Shown: positions 53,232-64,000, numbered from the stretch's first letter. The stretch is DNA of 64,000 bases from Prauserella cavernicola (GCF_016595675.1 NZ_JAENJH010000005.1:62001-126000); one strand, 5' to 3'. Translations and numbers: made by a program. The notes: generated from the sequence alone by a model not told the origin.

Positions 53232-55520
53232 TCAGGTGCCGGTGAGGTGTTCCGGGCGCACGGGCACCCGGTCGAGCGCGAGCCCGGTCGCGGCGCGGAT
53301 CGCGGCGACGATCGCGGGCGTCGACGAGATCGTCGGGGGTTCCCCGACACCTCGCAGTCCGTAGGGAGCGTGCGGGTCGGCCAGCTCCAGCACCTCGATC
53401 CGCATCGGCGGCATGTCCAGCACCGTCGGGATGAGGTAGTCGGTGAAGGACGGGTTGCGGATGACGCCGCCCTCGGTCTGGATCTCCTCCATCACGGCGA
53501 GCCCGAGGCCCTGCGCCGAGCCGCCCTGGATCTGGCCGAGCACGGCCTGCGGGTTGAGCGCCTTGCCGACGTCCTGCACGCAGTCGAGCGCGACCACCTT
53601 CAGCAGGCCGAGCTCGGTGTCCACGTCGACCACCGCACGGTGGGCGGCGAAGCCGTACTGCACGTGGGCGTTGCCTTGTCCGGTCTCGGGATCGAGCGAC
53701 TCGGTGGGCCGGTGCCGCCACTCGACGGTCCGGTCGAACGCCGCGTCGCCGAGAACGTCCACCAGGTCGGCCAGCACCCCGTCGGTGCGCGAGACGACCT
53801 TGCCGCCCCCGACGCTCAGGTCGCCGCGATCGTGACCCAGGATGCGGGCGGCGTGCTCGACGAGCGCCGCGCGCACCTCGAGTGCCGCCGCCCGCACCGC
53901 TCCCCCGGTCATGTAGCTCTGCCGCGACGCCGAGGACGATCCCGCGCTGCCGATCGAGGTGTCCATCGGCAGCGTCGTCACCTGCTCCACACCCAGCTCG
54001 GTGCGGATGATCTGCTGCAGGATCGTCACGAGCCCCTGACCCACCTCACACGCCGCGGTCTGCACGGTCGCGGCGGGTTCGCCACCGAGCGCCTCGAGCC
54101 GCACGCGGGCCGTGGAGTAGTCGTCGAAGCCCTCGGAGAAGCAGATGTTCTTGATGCCCACCGCGTAGCCGACGCCGCGCACGACGCCCTCGCCGTGGGT
54201 GGTGTTGGAGACGCCGCCGGGCAGGTGCCGCAGGTCGGGCTCGCCGGAACGGTCGGCGGGCAGCGGCATCGCCCGCAGCCGGGTGAGCAGTTCGTCCACC
54301 GGCGCGGCGGAGTCCACGACCTGGCCGGTGGGCAACCGGGTGCCCTCGCTCATCGCGTTGCGCAGCCGCACCTCCACCGGGTCGAGACCGCATGCCCGCG
54401 CGAGTCTGTCCATCTGCGACTCGTAGGCGAACGCGGCCTGCACGGCACCGAAGCCGCGCATCGCCCCGCACGGCGGGTTGTTGCTGTAGGTGCCCCAGCA
54501 GTCGATGGTCACGTTCGGCACCGAGTAGGGGCCCACGCCGAGTGTCGCCGCGTTGCCCGAGACCGCGCCCGTGGTGGAGGCGTACGCGCCGCCGTCGAGG
54601 TACATGCGCGCCCTGACGTAGACCAGCCTGCCGTCGCGATCGGCTCCGTGCTCGTAGTAGAGCGTCGCCGGATGCCGGTGCACGTGGCCGTAGAAGGACT
54701 CCTCGCGGTTGTAGACCATCTTCACCGGCTTGCCGGTGTGCAGGGCGAGCAGGCACGCGTGCACCTGGATCGAGAGGTCCTCCCTGCCGCCGAACGCACC
54801 GCCGACGCCGCCCAGCGTCAGGCGCACCTTGTCCTTGGGCAGGCCGAGCGCGGCGACGATCTGCTGCTGGTCCACGTGCAGCCACTGCGTCGCGACGAAC
54901 AGGTCGACGCCACCGTCCTCGGCCGGCACGGCCAGGCCCGACTCGGGACCGAGGAACGCCTGGTCCTGCATACCGACCTCGTAGCGGCCGGTCACCACCA
55001 CGTCGGCGGTCACGTCCTGCTCGCCGAAGCGGATCGGCACGTGGCGCACCACGTTGCCGCCGGGATGCAGCTCGGGACCCTCGCCCGCGACTGCGGCCTC
55101 GGAGTCGGTAACGGGCTCCAGCACCTCGTAGCCCACGTCGATCTTCGCGACGGCCCGCCGCGCGGTCTCCGGGTGATCGGCGGCGACGATCGCCACGGGC
55201 TCGCCCTGGTAGCGCACCACGTCCTCGGCGAGCACGGGCTGGTCGGGATGTTCGAGGCCGTAGCGGTTCACGCCGGGCACGTCGGTGTGCGTGAGCACCG
55301 CGTACACGCCGGGCAGCGCGAGTGCCGCGGAGATGTCGATTCCCGTGATGTGCGCGTACGGGTGCGGGCTGCGCAGGGTCGCGCCCCACAGCATGTCCTC
55401 GTGCCAGAGGTCTGAGGAGTACGCGAATTCGCCACGCACCTTCATCGTCCCGTCGGGGCGCACCGGGCTCGTGCCGATACCCTGCGCCGCGGTGACGTCC
55501 GTGCTCTCGGTCGTGGTCAT
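53232..55520 (-). CDS. Xanthine dehydrogenase, molybdenum-binding subunit
   Basis: The 762-residue subunit holds the molybdopterin cofactor and oxidises hypoxanthine and xanthine. The small N-terminal domain (PVRPDGTMKVRGEFAYSSDL, with hammerhead ATLRSPHPYAHI) is followed by GGVGGAFGGREDLSIQVHAC, CGAMRGFGAVQAAFAYESQM and ACEVGQGLVTILQQI. At the end is GLRGVGEPPTISSTPAIVAA, with the catalytic Glu in GVGEP. It is the last gene of the operon FAD subunit, iron-sulfur subunit, deaminase, Mo subunit. ATG 55520 was chosen from a long open frame. Confidence 0.93.
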   Translation of the reverse strand: MTTTESTDVTAAQGIGTSPVRPDGTMKVRGEFAYSSDLWHEDMLWGATLRSPHPYAHITGIDISAALALPGVYAVLTHTDVPGVNRYGLEHPDQPVLAEDVVRYQGEPVAIVAADHPETARRAVAKIDVGYEVLEPVTDSEAAVAGEGPELHPGGNVVRHVPIRFGEQDVTADVVVTGRYEVGMQDQAFLGPESGLAVPAEDGGVDLFVATQWLHVDQQQIVAALGLPKDKVRLTLGGVGGAFGGREDLSIQVHACLLALHTGKPVKMVYNREESFYGHVHRHPATLYYEHGADRDGRLVYVRARMYLDGGAYASTTGAVSGNAATLGVGPYSVPNVTIDCWGTYSNNPPCGAMRGFGAVQAAFAYESQMDRLARACGLDPVEVRLRNAMSEGTRLPTGQVVDSAAPVDELLTRLRAMPLPADRSGEPDLRHLPGGVSNTTHGEGVVRGVGYAVGIKNICFSEGFDDYSTARVRLEALGGEPAATVQTAACEVGQGLVTILQQIIRTELGVEQVTTLPMDTSIGSAGSSSASRQSYMTGGAVRAAALEVRAALVEHAARILGHDRGDLSVGGGKVVSRTDGVLADLVDVLGDAAFDRTVEWRHRPTESLDPETGQGNAHVQYGFAAHRAVVDVDTELGLLKVVALDCVQDVGKALNPQAVLGQIQGGSAQGLGLAVMEEIQTEGGVIRNPSFTDYLIPTVLDMPPMRIEVLELADPHAPYGLRGVGEPPTISSTPAIVAAIRAATGLALDRVPVRPEHLTGT

Positions 55521-55525
55521 CCTGG

Positions 55526-56860
55526 TCACCTCAGCCTCCCGCTCGCGGTGCGCAGCTCGGTCGCGATGACGGACTCGTCGGCCGTGCGCAGCTCGCCGCG
55601 CTCGACGACGGTCTCGCCGCCCACGAGCAACAGTTCGACGTCCGGCACGGCGCCGAGCACCAGCGCGGCCACGGGGTCCTCGATCCCGGCGTAGCGCAGC
55701 CCGTCGAGCCGCCACAGCGTCAGGTCCGCGAGCTTGCCCGGCTCGATCGAGCCCAGCTCGTCCTGCCTGCCTAGGCAGCGAGCGCCGCCCATCGTGCCCA
55801 TCCACAACGCCTGCCGGACAGTCAGCGCCTGCGGACCGCCGCGTTGACGCGCCTGCAACAGCGCCTGGTGCAGTTCCTCGCCGAGCCCGGCCGACTCGTT
55901 GGACGCGGCGCCGTCCACTCCCAGCCCCACGGGCGCACCGGCGTCGAGCAGGTCGCGCGCGGGCGCGATGCCGGTACCGAGCCTGCCGTTGGACGTCGGG
56001 CAGTGCGCCGAGCCCGTGCCGGTCTCGCCGAGCCTGCGCACGGCCCCGGGCGCGAGGTGCACGGTGTGGGCGAGCCACACGTCATCGCCCAGCCAGCCGA
56101 GTGACTCGGCGTACTCGGCGGGTGTGCAACCCACCTCGGCCAGGCACTGCCGCTCTTCGTCGAGGGTCTCGGCGAGGTGCGTGTGCAGCCGGACTCCCTT
56201 GCGCCGCGCCAGTTCCGCGGCCTCCTTCATCAGCCGCTCGCTGACCGAGAACGGTGAGCAGGGGCCCGCCGCGATGCGGATGCGCGCGTTCGGCGAACAG
56301 TCGTGGTGGGCGTCGATGGCGCGTTCGGTGCCTGCCAGCGCGGAGTCGGTGTCCTCCACGAGATTGTCCGGCGGCAGGCCGCCGTCGGAGGCACCGCGGT
56401 CCATCGAGCCGCGCACGAGATGTCCGCGCACTCCGATCCGGCCGACCGCGGAGACCAGCGCCTCCAGCTGGTCGCCACCCTCGCGCGGGAACACGTAGTG
56501 GTGGTCGGCGACCGTGGTGCAGCCGGTGAGCGCCAGGCGTGCGAGCCCGGCGCTGGCGGCGGCGTGCGTGATCCCGGCGTCCAGCCCGCCCCACACCGGA
56601 TACAGCTCCACCAGCCACTCGAACAGCGTCGAGTCGGCGGCGAGCCCGCGCGTGGCCCACTGGTAGAGGTGGTGGTGGGTGTTGACGAGGCCGGGCGTGA
56701 CGAGACACCCGGTGCCGTCCACCCTGCGGCCCCCGCCGCGCGGCGCGGGCCCGTCGCCGACGGCGACGATGCGCTCGCCGTCCACGACGACGTGTCCCGA
56801 GCGGTACTCGGTGCCGTGGGCGTCGACCGTGGCGATGGCGGCGTTGTCGATGACGATCAT
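55526..56860 (-). CDS. 8-oxoguanine deaminase
   Basis: The 444-residue amidohydrolase matches the 8-oxoguanine deaminase group. It has PGLVNTHHHLYQWATRGLA near residues 55-75, DSTLFEWLVELYPVW, TVADHHYVFPREGGDQLEAL, HTHLAETLDEE and GVDGAASNESAGLGEELHQA. The enzyme turns 8-oxoguanine into urate, bypassing xanthine dehydrogenase and feeding urate oxidase. Guanine deaminase is a weaker alternative. The ATG overlaps the iron-sulfur subunit stop by four bases, so it is embedded in the xdh operon. Confidence 0.88.
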   Translation of the reverse strand: MIVIDNAAIATVDAHGTEYRSGHVVVDGERIVAVGDGPAPRGGGRRVDGTGCLVTPGLVNTHHHLYQWATRGLAADSTLFEWLVELYPVWGGLDAGITHAAASAGLARLALTGCTTVADHHYVFPREGGDQLEALVSAVGRIGVRGHLVRGSMDRGASDGGLPPDNLVEDTDSALAGTERAIDAHHDCSPNARIRIAAGPCSPFSVSERLMKEAAELARRKGVRLHTHLAETLDEERQCLAEVGCTPAEYAESLGWLGDDVWLAHTVHLAPGAVRRLGETGTGSAHCPTSNGRLGTGIAPARDLLDAGAPVGLGVDGAASNESAGLGEELHQALLQARQRGGPQALTVRQALWMGTMGGARCLGRQDELGSIEPGKLADLTLWRLDGLRYAGIEDPVAALVLGAVPDVELLLVGGETVVERGELRTADESVIATELRTASGRLR

Positions 56861-57318
56861 CGCGCACCCGCCGCCGTCCGCACCGCGTCGAGGATCTTCT
56901 CGTATCCCGTGCAGCGGCAGAGGTTTCCGGCCAGTGCCTCGCGGATCTCCTCGTCGCTCGGGTCGGGTACGCGGTCGAGCAGGTCGTGGGCGGCCACGAC
57001 GAGCCCCGGCGTGCAGAAGCCGCACTGCACGGCACCGGCGTCCACGAAGGACTGTTGCACCGGGTCCAGCGCCTCACCCTCGGCGAGGCCCTCCACGGTG
57101 CGCACCTCGCGCCCCTCGGCCTGCCCGGCCGCGACGAGACACGAACACGCGGGCACGTCGTCGAGGTAGACCGTGCACGATCCGCACTCGCCCTGCTCGC
57201 AGGCGTTCTTCGAGCCGGGAAGGCCCAGCCGCTCGCGCAGGACGTAGAGCAGGCTCTCGCCCTCCCACACGTCGTCGGCCTGCCGCCGCTCTCCGTTGAC
57301 GGTCACGTTCAGGCGCAT
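56857..57318 (-). CDS. Xanthine dehydrogenase, [2Fe-2S] subunit
   Basis: The 153-residue protein binds two [2Fe-2S] clusters that carry electrons from molybdenum to FAD. The plant-ferredoxin domain has NACEQGECGSCTVYLDDVPA with four Cys. The helical domain has VQCGFCTPGLVVAA and NLCRCTGYEKILDAV with the second set. Its length is standard. The start overlaps the end of the FAD subunit gene by 10 bases, and the stop overlaps the deaminase start. Confidence 0.96.
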   Translation of the reverse strand: MRLNVTVNGERRQADDVWEGESLLYVLRERLGLPGSKNACEQGECGSCTVYLDDVPACSCLVAAGQAEGREVRTVEGLAEGEALDPVQQSFVDAGAVQCGFCTPGLVVAAHDLLDRVPDPSDEEIREALAGNLCRCTGYEKILDAVRTAAGAR

Positions 57319-58172
57319 GCGCGAGCACTCCCTCGATAGGTGTCCCAGGCCCAGGTCAGCGTCCTGCGTGCGAGGACGCCCAGTGCGTGTGTGCGGTACG
57401 CGGCGCTGCCGCGCACATCGTCGATCGGGGTCGCGGCGGCGGCCACCAGTTCGGCGAAGCGCCGCTTGAACGAGTCGGCCAGTGGCGCGGGCGCGTCCCA
57501 CGGCAGCTCGTCGAGCAGGAACCGCTCGGCCTCGGCGACCCGGCGCGGAGTCGGTGCGGCGGAACCGATCGCGGCCCCTGCGTGCCCGTCGCGCAGCACG
57601 ATCGCGAACGAGCACACGGCGATGACCATCGCGTTGCGGGTACCGATCTTGGCGAACTGCTCGCCGCCGGTGGCGATGGGCAGGTGCACCGCGGTGATGA
57701 GCTCGTCGGGCTCCAGCGCGTTGCGTTTCACGCCGGTGTAGAAGTCCTCGGCCGCGAGCGTTCGCCTGCCCCGCACGGAGGCCAGCTCCACGCGCGCACC
57801 CGTCGCGAGCAGCACGGGATGGGTGTCGCCCGCGGGCGAGGCCGCGCCGAGGTTGCCGCCGACGGTGCCGCGGTTGCGGATCTGCGGCGAGCCGACGGTG
57901 CGCGCCGCCATCGCGAGCCCCGGCAGCACGTCACCGAGCTCGCCGATCAGCCGCGTGTAGGAAACGCCGGCGCCGAGCGAGATCTGTCCGTCCGAACTAG
58001 ACCATTCGGCGAGCTCACCGATGCGCGTGAGGTCCAGCAGCGCGCCGGGGCGCCGGTGGTCGAAGTTCAGCTCGACCATCACGTCGGTGCCGCCCGCGAT
58101 CGGCACGGCGTCGGGCCGCTGCGCCTTCACGGCGAGGGCCTCGTCGAGAGTGGTGGGGCGGAGGAAGTCCAC
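57309..58172 (-). CDS. Xanthine dehydrogenase, FAD-binding subunit
   Basis: The 287-residue protein has the FAD fold of the CO dehydrogenase medium-chain family. PIAGGTDVMVELNFDHRRPG near residues 23-42 and GSPQIRNRGTVGGNLGAASP near 92-111 grip the cofactor, and GRRTLAAEDFYTGV and RNAMVIAVCSFAI follow. It passes electrons from the iron-sulfur clusters to NAD. The start is GTG at 58172, with GGAG seven bases upstream. It is the first gene of the xdh operon and is divergent from pucR. Confidence 0.94.
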   Translation of the reverse strand: MDFLRPTTLDEALAVKAQRPDAVPIAGGTDVMVELNFDHRRPGALLDLTRIGELAEWSSSDGQISLGAGVSYTRLIGELGDVLPGLAMAARTVGSPQIRNRGTVGGNLGAASPAGDTHPVLLATGARVELASVRGRRTLAAEDFYTGVKRNALEPDELITAVHLPIATGGEQFAKIGTRNAMVIAVCSFAIVLRDGHAGAAIGSAAPTPRRVAEAERFLLDELPWDAPAPLADSFKRRFAELVAAAATPIDDVRGSAAYRTHALGVLARRTLTWAWDTYRGSARACA

Positions 58173-58295
58173 GAGACGCTCCAGGAAATCGGGTTGTCGA
58201 CCAGTAGACCGCCCAGCTCGGAGCGCGGCAACGGCACGAGAGCATGAAACACGGGGCAGCGCACACCGGCATTTCTGTGCTTTCCTACAAATCTG

Positions 58296-59705
58296 ATGAC
58301 GCTGGTGCGAACGCTGCTGGAGATACCCGAGCTGCGCATGCGATTGCGTGCGGGCTCTGGGTTCCTCGATCGCGAGGTCACCCGCATCTACGGCACCGAA
58401 CTGCCCGATCCGAGCCGCTACCTCTCCGAGGGCGAGCTCGTGCTGAGCGGCCTGTTGTGGTGGCACGAACCCGGCGACGCGGAGCCGTTCGTGGCCGCGC
58501 TAGCGCAGGCCGGGTGTGCCGCGCTGGCCGCGTCGGGCGCCGACTCCGGCGGTATCCCCGACGACCTGGTGACCGCGTGCGAGCGGCACCGGATGCCGCT
58601 GCTGGAGGTGCCGGTCGACCTGTCGTTCGCGGTGGTCACCGAGCGGGTGGTGCTGGCGCTGGCCAACGAGGCCGGCGGGGCGCGCAAGCGGTTGCTCTCG
58701 GCCGCCGCCGACGACGCGTCACTGGCGGGACTGCTCGCCCATGGCGCCACAGAGCTGGGCGCGCACTGCTGGATCCGCTCGGCCACCGGCCGCGTCGTGG
58801 AGGCCAGCGCGCCGGGCCCGCCCGTCGAACGCACGGTGCTGCCGGTGAGCGGACGCGCCGCCGTGCCGTGGTCGCTGGTGGTCGCCGCCGAGCTGGGGCC
58901 CGGCCTCGCCGAGGTGGCCGAGGAGCTGGCGAGCCTGGTCGGGCTGGCCAGGGCGCGCGAGGACGAGGTCCGTCGGGTCCAGATGCGCGTGGCCGCGCCG
59001 CTCATCGCGTTGCTCGGCGACCCCGCGAGCAACGCGGCGGAGCTGGCGGGCGCGTTCGCCGCGACGGGCCTGCCCGCGGAGCAACCGCTGCGGGTGCTGC
59101 TCGCCCGCACCCCCGGCGCGCGCACCGGCACCGAGATCCTCGACGAACTGCTCGCCGGACACCCCGCGCCCGTGTTCGTCGCCGAGACCGGCGAGACGGG
59201 GGACGAAGCCTGCGCGCTCGTACTCGCCGACGACTCCTGGCCGCAGGACTGGGCGGAGTCGGCCACCCGCGCGCTGGCGCGACTCGGCGGGGGCCGGATC
59301 GTGATCGGGGTCGGCGGACCGGCGACCATGCCGGGACTGCGCGGTGCCGGCGAGGAGGCCCGGCACGCGCTCGGCGCGGCCGTGCGACGCGACGAGCGCG
59401 TGGCCGTGGTGGCGGGCGAGGAGATCGGCGTGCACCGGCTGCTGCTCGCGGGCGCGCCCGACGAGCTGCGCCGGGCGCTGCGCGAGCGCACGCTCGGCCC
59501 GCTGGCCGGACATCCCGAGCTGCTGCACACCGTGCGCGTGTTCCTGGAGTGCTCCGGTTCGCCCGCGCGAGCCGCGAAAGCGTTGCACGTCCACGTCAAC
59601 ACCCTGCGGTACCGCCTGGCGCGAGCGGGCGAACTGCTCGGCGCCGACCTCACCGACTTCCGCACCCAGGTCGACATCTACCTGGCGCTGTCGGTGGAGA
59701 ACTGA
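58296..59705 (+). CDS. PucR-family transcriptional regulator
   Basis: The 469-residue protein has the N-terminal PucR ligand domain (VTRIYGTELPDPSRYLSEGE, LLEVPVDLSFAVVTERVV) and a C-terminal PucR HTH (LECSGSPARAAKALHVHVNT, LRYRLARAGELLGADLTDF). The middle holds a GGDEF-like or GAF-like region. PucR of Bacillus activates purine catabolic genes in nitrogen limitation. Here it is divergent from the xdh operon across 123 bases, so it likely controls xanthine dehydrogenase and the deaminase. The start is ATG 58296. Confidence 0.9.
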   Translation: MTLVRTLLEIPELRMRLRAGSGFLDREVTRIYGTELPDPSRYLSEGELVLSGLLWWHEPGDAEPFVAALAQAGCAALAASGADSGGIPDDLVTACERHRMPLLEVPVDLSFAVVTERVVLALANEAGGARKRLLSAAADDASLAGLLAHGATELGAHCWIRSATGRVVEASAPGPPVERTVLPVSGRAAVPWSLVVAAELGPGLAEVAEELASLVGLARAREDEVRRVQMRVAAPLIALLGDPASNAAELAGAFAATGLPAEQPLRVLLARTPGARTGTEILDELLAGHPAPVFVAETGETGDEACALVLADDSWPQDWAESATRALARLGGGRIVIGVGGPATMPGLRGAGEEARHALGAAVRRDERVAVVAGEEIGVHRLLLAGAPDELRRALRERTLGPLAGHPELLHTVRVFLECSGSPARAAKALHVHVNTLRYRLARAGELLGADLTDFRTQVDIYLALSVEN

Positions 59706-59716
59706 TCCGCCGAGCT

Positions 59717-60490
59717 CTAGGCGAACGCGCGCAGCTCCACCCCGGCGTCCACGAGGCCCTGCCGCACGCTGCGGGCGATCTCCACGGCTCCCGCCGTGTC
59801 GCCGTGCACGCACAGCGAGCGCGGCGCGGCCGCCACGGAGCTGCCGTCGGTCGCCACGACCGTGCCCTCGGTGGCCATGCGCACGCTGCGCCGCACCACC
59901 TCACCCGGCTCGTGCACCACTGCGCCGGGAAGCCGCCGCGAGACGAGCCTGCCCTCCGGCGTGTAGGCGCGGTCGGCGAACGCCTCCTGCACACCGGTGA
60001 GCCCCTCGGCCTCGGTCTGGCGCAGCAGCTCCGAACCGGGCAGGCCGAGGATCGGCAGCTCGGGGTCGTAGCGCTTGACGGCGTCGACCACGGCGGCGGC
60101 CTGCTCGGCGTGGTGCACCACGGCGTTGTAGAGCGCGCCGTGCGGCTTGACGTAGCGCACCCGCGTGCCCGCGATCTTCGCGAACCCCTCCAGCGCGCCG
60201 ATCTGGTAGATGACGTCGTTGACCAGTTCGTGCGGGTCCATGTCGATGAACCGGCGACCGAACCCGGCGAGGTCTCGGTAGCCCACCTGCGCGCCGATCA
60301 CCACGCCGCGCTCGGCGGCCCGCTCGGTCACCTTGCGCAGCACCGAGGGGTCGCCCGCGTGGAAGCCGCACGCCACGTTGGCACTGGTCACGATGTCGAG
60401 CAGCGCGTCGTCGTCGGTGAGGGGCCACATGCCGAAGCCCTCGCCGAGGTCGCTGTTGAGGTCGATCGCGTTGTTCACGTTGTCCGCCAC
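59717..60490 (-). CDS. pxpA: 5-oxoprolinase subunit PxpA (LamB/YcsF family)
   Basis: PxpA acts with PxpB and PxpC in ATP-dependent 5-oxoproline hydrolysis. The 257-residue TIM-barrel-like protein opens [20 protein letters not shown] and shows [36 protein letters not shown] and [12 protein letters not shown], all family marks. PxpB and PxpC are not in the window. It is the third gene after aceB and the DUF6986 gene, with a 5-base gap, so its role here may differ from proline-type metabolism. GTG 60490 was chosen. Confidence 0.9.
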   Translation of the reverse strand: MADNVNNAIDLNSDLGEGFGMWPLTDDDALLDIVTSANVACGFHAGDPSVLRKVTERAAERGVVIGAQVGYRDLAGFGRRFIDMDPHELVNDVIYQIGALEGFAKIAGTRVRYVKPHGALYNAVVHHAEQAAAVVDAVKRYDPELPILGLPGSELLRQTEAEGLTGVQEAFADRAYTPEGRLVSRRLPGAVVHEPGEVVRRSVRMATEGTVVATDGSSVAAAPRSLCVHGDTAGAVEIARSVRQGLVDAGVELRAFA

Positions 60491-60495
60491 GGCCG

Positions 60496-61697
60496 TCAGC
60501 GTAGGCGGCGCACCAGCCCGTCGAGCGCGGCCCGGTCGAGCGTCGTCAGTTCGGTCACCTCGGCCTGCGTCACGGCGCCGCAGTCGAGCCCCCGCACGAG
60601 GTACGCGGCGAGCGCCTGCGCGGTGGCCGGTTCGTCCAGCACCGCGCCCTCGGTGCGGCGCACGTAGTCGCGCACGCGCACCGCGGCCGAGGGCAGGGTG
60701 GCGCGGAAGAACGTGTACGTCGCGGCGTAGCGGCTCGGCAGCTGGTGCGGGTGCAGGTCCCAGCCCTGGTAGAGACCACGCTCCAGCGACCGGCGCACCA
60801 GTCGCAGGTGCTCGGCCCATGCCTCGCGCACCGCCTCGGCGTCGCCCACCGGCAGCCGGTTGGTGGAGCCGTCGGACAGGCGCACCCCGGTGCCCGCGGC
60901 GGCCACCTGCATCAGGTCCTTCGCGAAGTCGGCCGCCGGGTGGTCCATGCTCTGGTAGGCGCCGCTCACCCCGAGCCCCGCGGTGTAGTCGTAGGTACCG
61001 AAGTGCAGGCCACTGCACCGGCCCCCGGCGGCGCGCACGATGCGCGGCAACGCGACACCGCCGTCCGGCCCGAGCACCGACTGTGCCGTCTCGATCTGCA
61101 CCTCGAAGCGCAGCGTCCCGGCCGCGAGCCCGTGGACCTTCTCCAGCTCGCTCAGCACCTCGGCACACGCCTCGACCTGTTCGATCGCCGTCACCTTCGG
61201 CAGCGTGAGCACGAACCCCGGCGGCGGCTCGCCCAGCTCACCGAGGAACACGTCGAGCGTGCGGATGGCCCGCCTGCGCGTCGGCGCCTCGAAGCTCTTG
61301 AACCGGATGCCGACGAACGGTGGGGACTCCGAGGAGGCCAGCTCGCGCGCCACGCGGACGGCCTCGGCGTCCTCCGCCTCGTCGCCGGGATGGCCGTAGC
61401 CGTCCTCGAAATCGAGCCGCAGGTCCTCGATGGGCTGCGTGCGCAGCTTCTCGCGCACCCGCTCCAGCACGTCGGCGGAGATGTCGAGCGCCTCGCCGTG
61501 CTCGGCGAGCACGGCCAGCGCGCGTTCGCCCCACTCGGCGCACAACCGCGCGTGGTAGGCGTTCGCGGGCACGTAGACGGTGTGCACGGGTTGCCTGCCC
61601 GCCGGCTCCCCCGGGTAGTCGGCGGCGACGCGCGCGTCCGCCTCGGCGAGCCTCGCGTCGACGCGGTCGTAGAACTCCCCGGGCAGCCGGCCCGCCA

Positions 61698-61698
<1 letters not shown>
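60496..61698 (-). CDS. HpcH/HpaI-fold aldolase/citrate lyase-like protein (DUF6986 type)
   Basis: The 400-residue protein has a TIM-barrel core like the citrate lyase beta subunit. [20 protein letters not shown] near the first third corresponds to the LDLEDS metal motif. [17 protein letters not shown] matches the conserved IETA strand and [19 protein letters not shown] the FGxxDYTADLG loop. A C-terminal extension of some 100 residues includes [20 protein letters not shown]. Substrate is unknown. It overlaps the aceB stop by one base (TAGTG) and runs on into pxpA. Related genes accompany aceB in Streptomyces. Confidence 0.8.
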
Positions 61699-63272
<1,574 letters not shown>

Positions 63273-63333
63273 GCGAACACCTCAGAGTCAGCTCAGGATA
63301 ACGATCATCTTGTTTTACATGTCGGACTATAGT

Positions 63334-63348
63334 TTCTACATTGCGGAA
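63334..63348. promoter_or_regulatory. Operator candidate between aceB and the IclR gene
   Basis: TTCTACATTGCGGAA agrees with the hyi site TTCCGTATTGCGGAA at 12 of 15 positions and keeps the TTC...GAA arms. It lies 62 bases before aceB and 22 bases before the IclR start, inside the 98-base divergent gap. It could serve for repression of both genes. Confidence 0.6.
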
Positions 63349-63370
63349 GCTCAACGGGAGAGGAGACGGA

Positions 63371-64000
63371 GTGGCCCCCGAGAGGTCAGGTAACGGTGGG
63401 GTGCAGTCGCTGCAACGCGCCTTCGAGCTGCTGGAGCGGCTCGCGGACGCGGGGGGCGAAGCGAGCCTCTCGGAGCTGGCGACGTCGTCCGGACTGCCCA
63501 TGCCCACGATCCACCGGCTGATCCGCACGCTCGTCGCGCTCGGGTACGTCCGGCAGAACACCAACCGCCGCTACGCGCTCGGCGCCAGGCTGATCCGGCT
63601 CGGCGAGAACGCGAGCCTGCAGTTCGGCACGTGGGCGCGGCCGCTGCTGGCCGAACTGGTGGACGAGGTCGGCGAGACGGCGAACCTGGCGGTGCTGGAA
63701 CGCGACGAGGTCGTGTACGTGTCTCAGGTGCCGTCGAAGCACTCGATGCGCATGTTCACCGAGGTCGGCCGCAGGCTCCTGCCACACGGCACCGGCGTGG
63801 GCAAGGCCATCCTCGCCGGGCTGCCGGCCGAGGAGGTGCGGGCGCTGCTCGGACGCACGGGAATGCCGTCCTACACCGAGCACACCCACACCGACGTGGA
63901 CAAGTTCCTCCGCCACCTCGCCAGGATCGCCAAGCAGGGCTACGCGCTGGACGAGAGCGAACAGGAACTCGGCGTGCGCTGCCTGGCGGTACCGGTTGAG
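63371..64000 (+). CDS. IclR-family regulator, AllR-like, 3' end missing
   Basis: At least 210 residues are encoded before the window ends. An IclR winged HTH is at about 18-60 (VQSLQRAFELLERLADAGGE, SLSELATSSGLPMPTIHRLI). The effector domain contains VVYVSQVPSKHSMRMFTEVG, LPHGTGVGKAILAGLPAEE and YALDESEQELGVRCLAVPVE. AllR of E. coli and Streptomyces represses allantoin and glyoxylate genes and is released by glyoxylate or allantoin derivatives. The divergent aceB gene and the shared operator with hyi-glxR-gcl make an AllR role likely. GTG 63371 follows GAGGAGACGGA. Confidence 0.82.
   Translation, partial: MAPERSGNGGVQSLQRAFELLERLADAGGEASLSELATSSGLPMPTIHRLIRTLVALGYVRQNTNRRYALGARLIRLGENASLQFGTWARPLLAELVDEVGETANLAVLERDEVVYVSQVPSKHSMRMFTEVGRRLLPHGTGVGKAILAGLPAEEVRALLGRTGMPSYTEHTHTDVDKFLRHLARIAKQGYALDESEQELGVRCLAVPVE

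Noticed and set aside
51441-55415. A 1324-codon plus-strand open frame across the AzgA-type permease and xdh genes
   Set aside because: It covers real genes in another frame and shows only low-complexity composition, with no domain.

Overview
This window comes from a high-GC actinomycete, most likely of the family Pseudonocardiaceae (Saccharomonospora, Prauserella or Amycolatopsis type). Supporting signs are the overall GC richness, the many GTG and TTG starts, a WhiG-type sigma factor, a DUF2469 gene, an amt-glnK-glnD operon with a GlnR-like operator, and a gene order that follows the cdsA-to-amt block of Mycobacterium tuberculosis. No rRNA, tRNA, CRISPR array, prophage or insertion sequence was recognised.

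Region 1 (1-16255) is a housekeeping block, almost all on the minus strand: cdsA, frr, pyrH, tsf, rpsB, whiG, xerC, dprA, comM, yraN, a DUF2469 gene, rnhB, lepB, rplS, trmD, rimM, a KH-domain gene and rpsP. A plus-strand M23 peptidase gene diverges from rpsB. Odd points are a repeat-filled extension of about 280 residues on DprA, and pairs of DnaA-box-like 9-mers in two intergenic gaps.

Region 2 (16411-25422) looks like an accessory insertion between rpsP and ffh. It encodes a complete aldaric acid route. A TctABC tripartite importer brings in substrate, and a galactarate/L-talarate dehydratase-like enolase-superfamily enzyme gives 5-keto-4-deoxyglucarate. KdgD then gives alpha-ketoglutarate semialdehyde and an aldehyde dehydrogenase gives 2-oxoglutarate. 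IclR and GntR regulators and a TauE/SafE transporter complete it.

Region 3 (25416-35662) holds two CPBP membrane proteases, then core genes again (amidohydrolase, ffh, glnD, glnK, amt), then a divergent rlmA-like methyltransferase with an FhuF-like [2Fe-2S] protein.

Region 4 (35659-40091) is a small island with a MmgE/PrpD-family protein carrying an extra C-terminal segment, a DASS carboxylate transporter and a divergent IclR regulator.

Region 5 (40088-64000) is a purine-to-central-metabolism supercluster. It has purine permeases, three-subunit xanthine dehydrogenase, 8-oxoguanine deaminase, urate oxidase, HIU hydrolase, OHCU decarboxylase, allantoinase and allantoicase. These are followed by two glyoxylate exits: Gcl-GlxR-Hyi to glycerate and malate synthase to malate. 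Regulators are an XRE-cupin protein, a thiamine-binding-like/HTH fusion, a PucR and an IclR (AllR-like) at the right edge. No ureidoglycolate lyase of the AllA type is seen. An uncharacterised HpcH/HpaI-fold aldolase and a lone PxpA sit in one operon with aceB. A 15-bp motif shared by the hyi and aceB/allR promoters suggests joint control of both glyoxylate exits.
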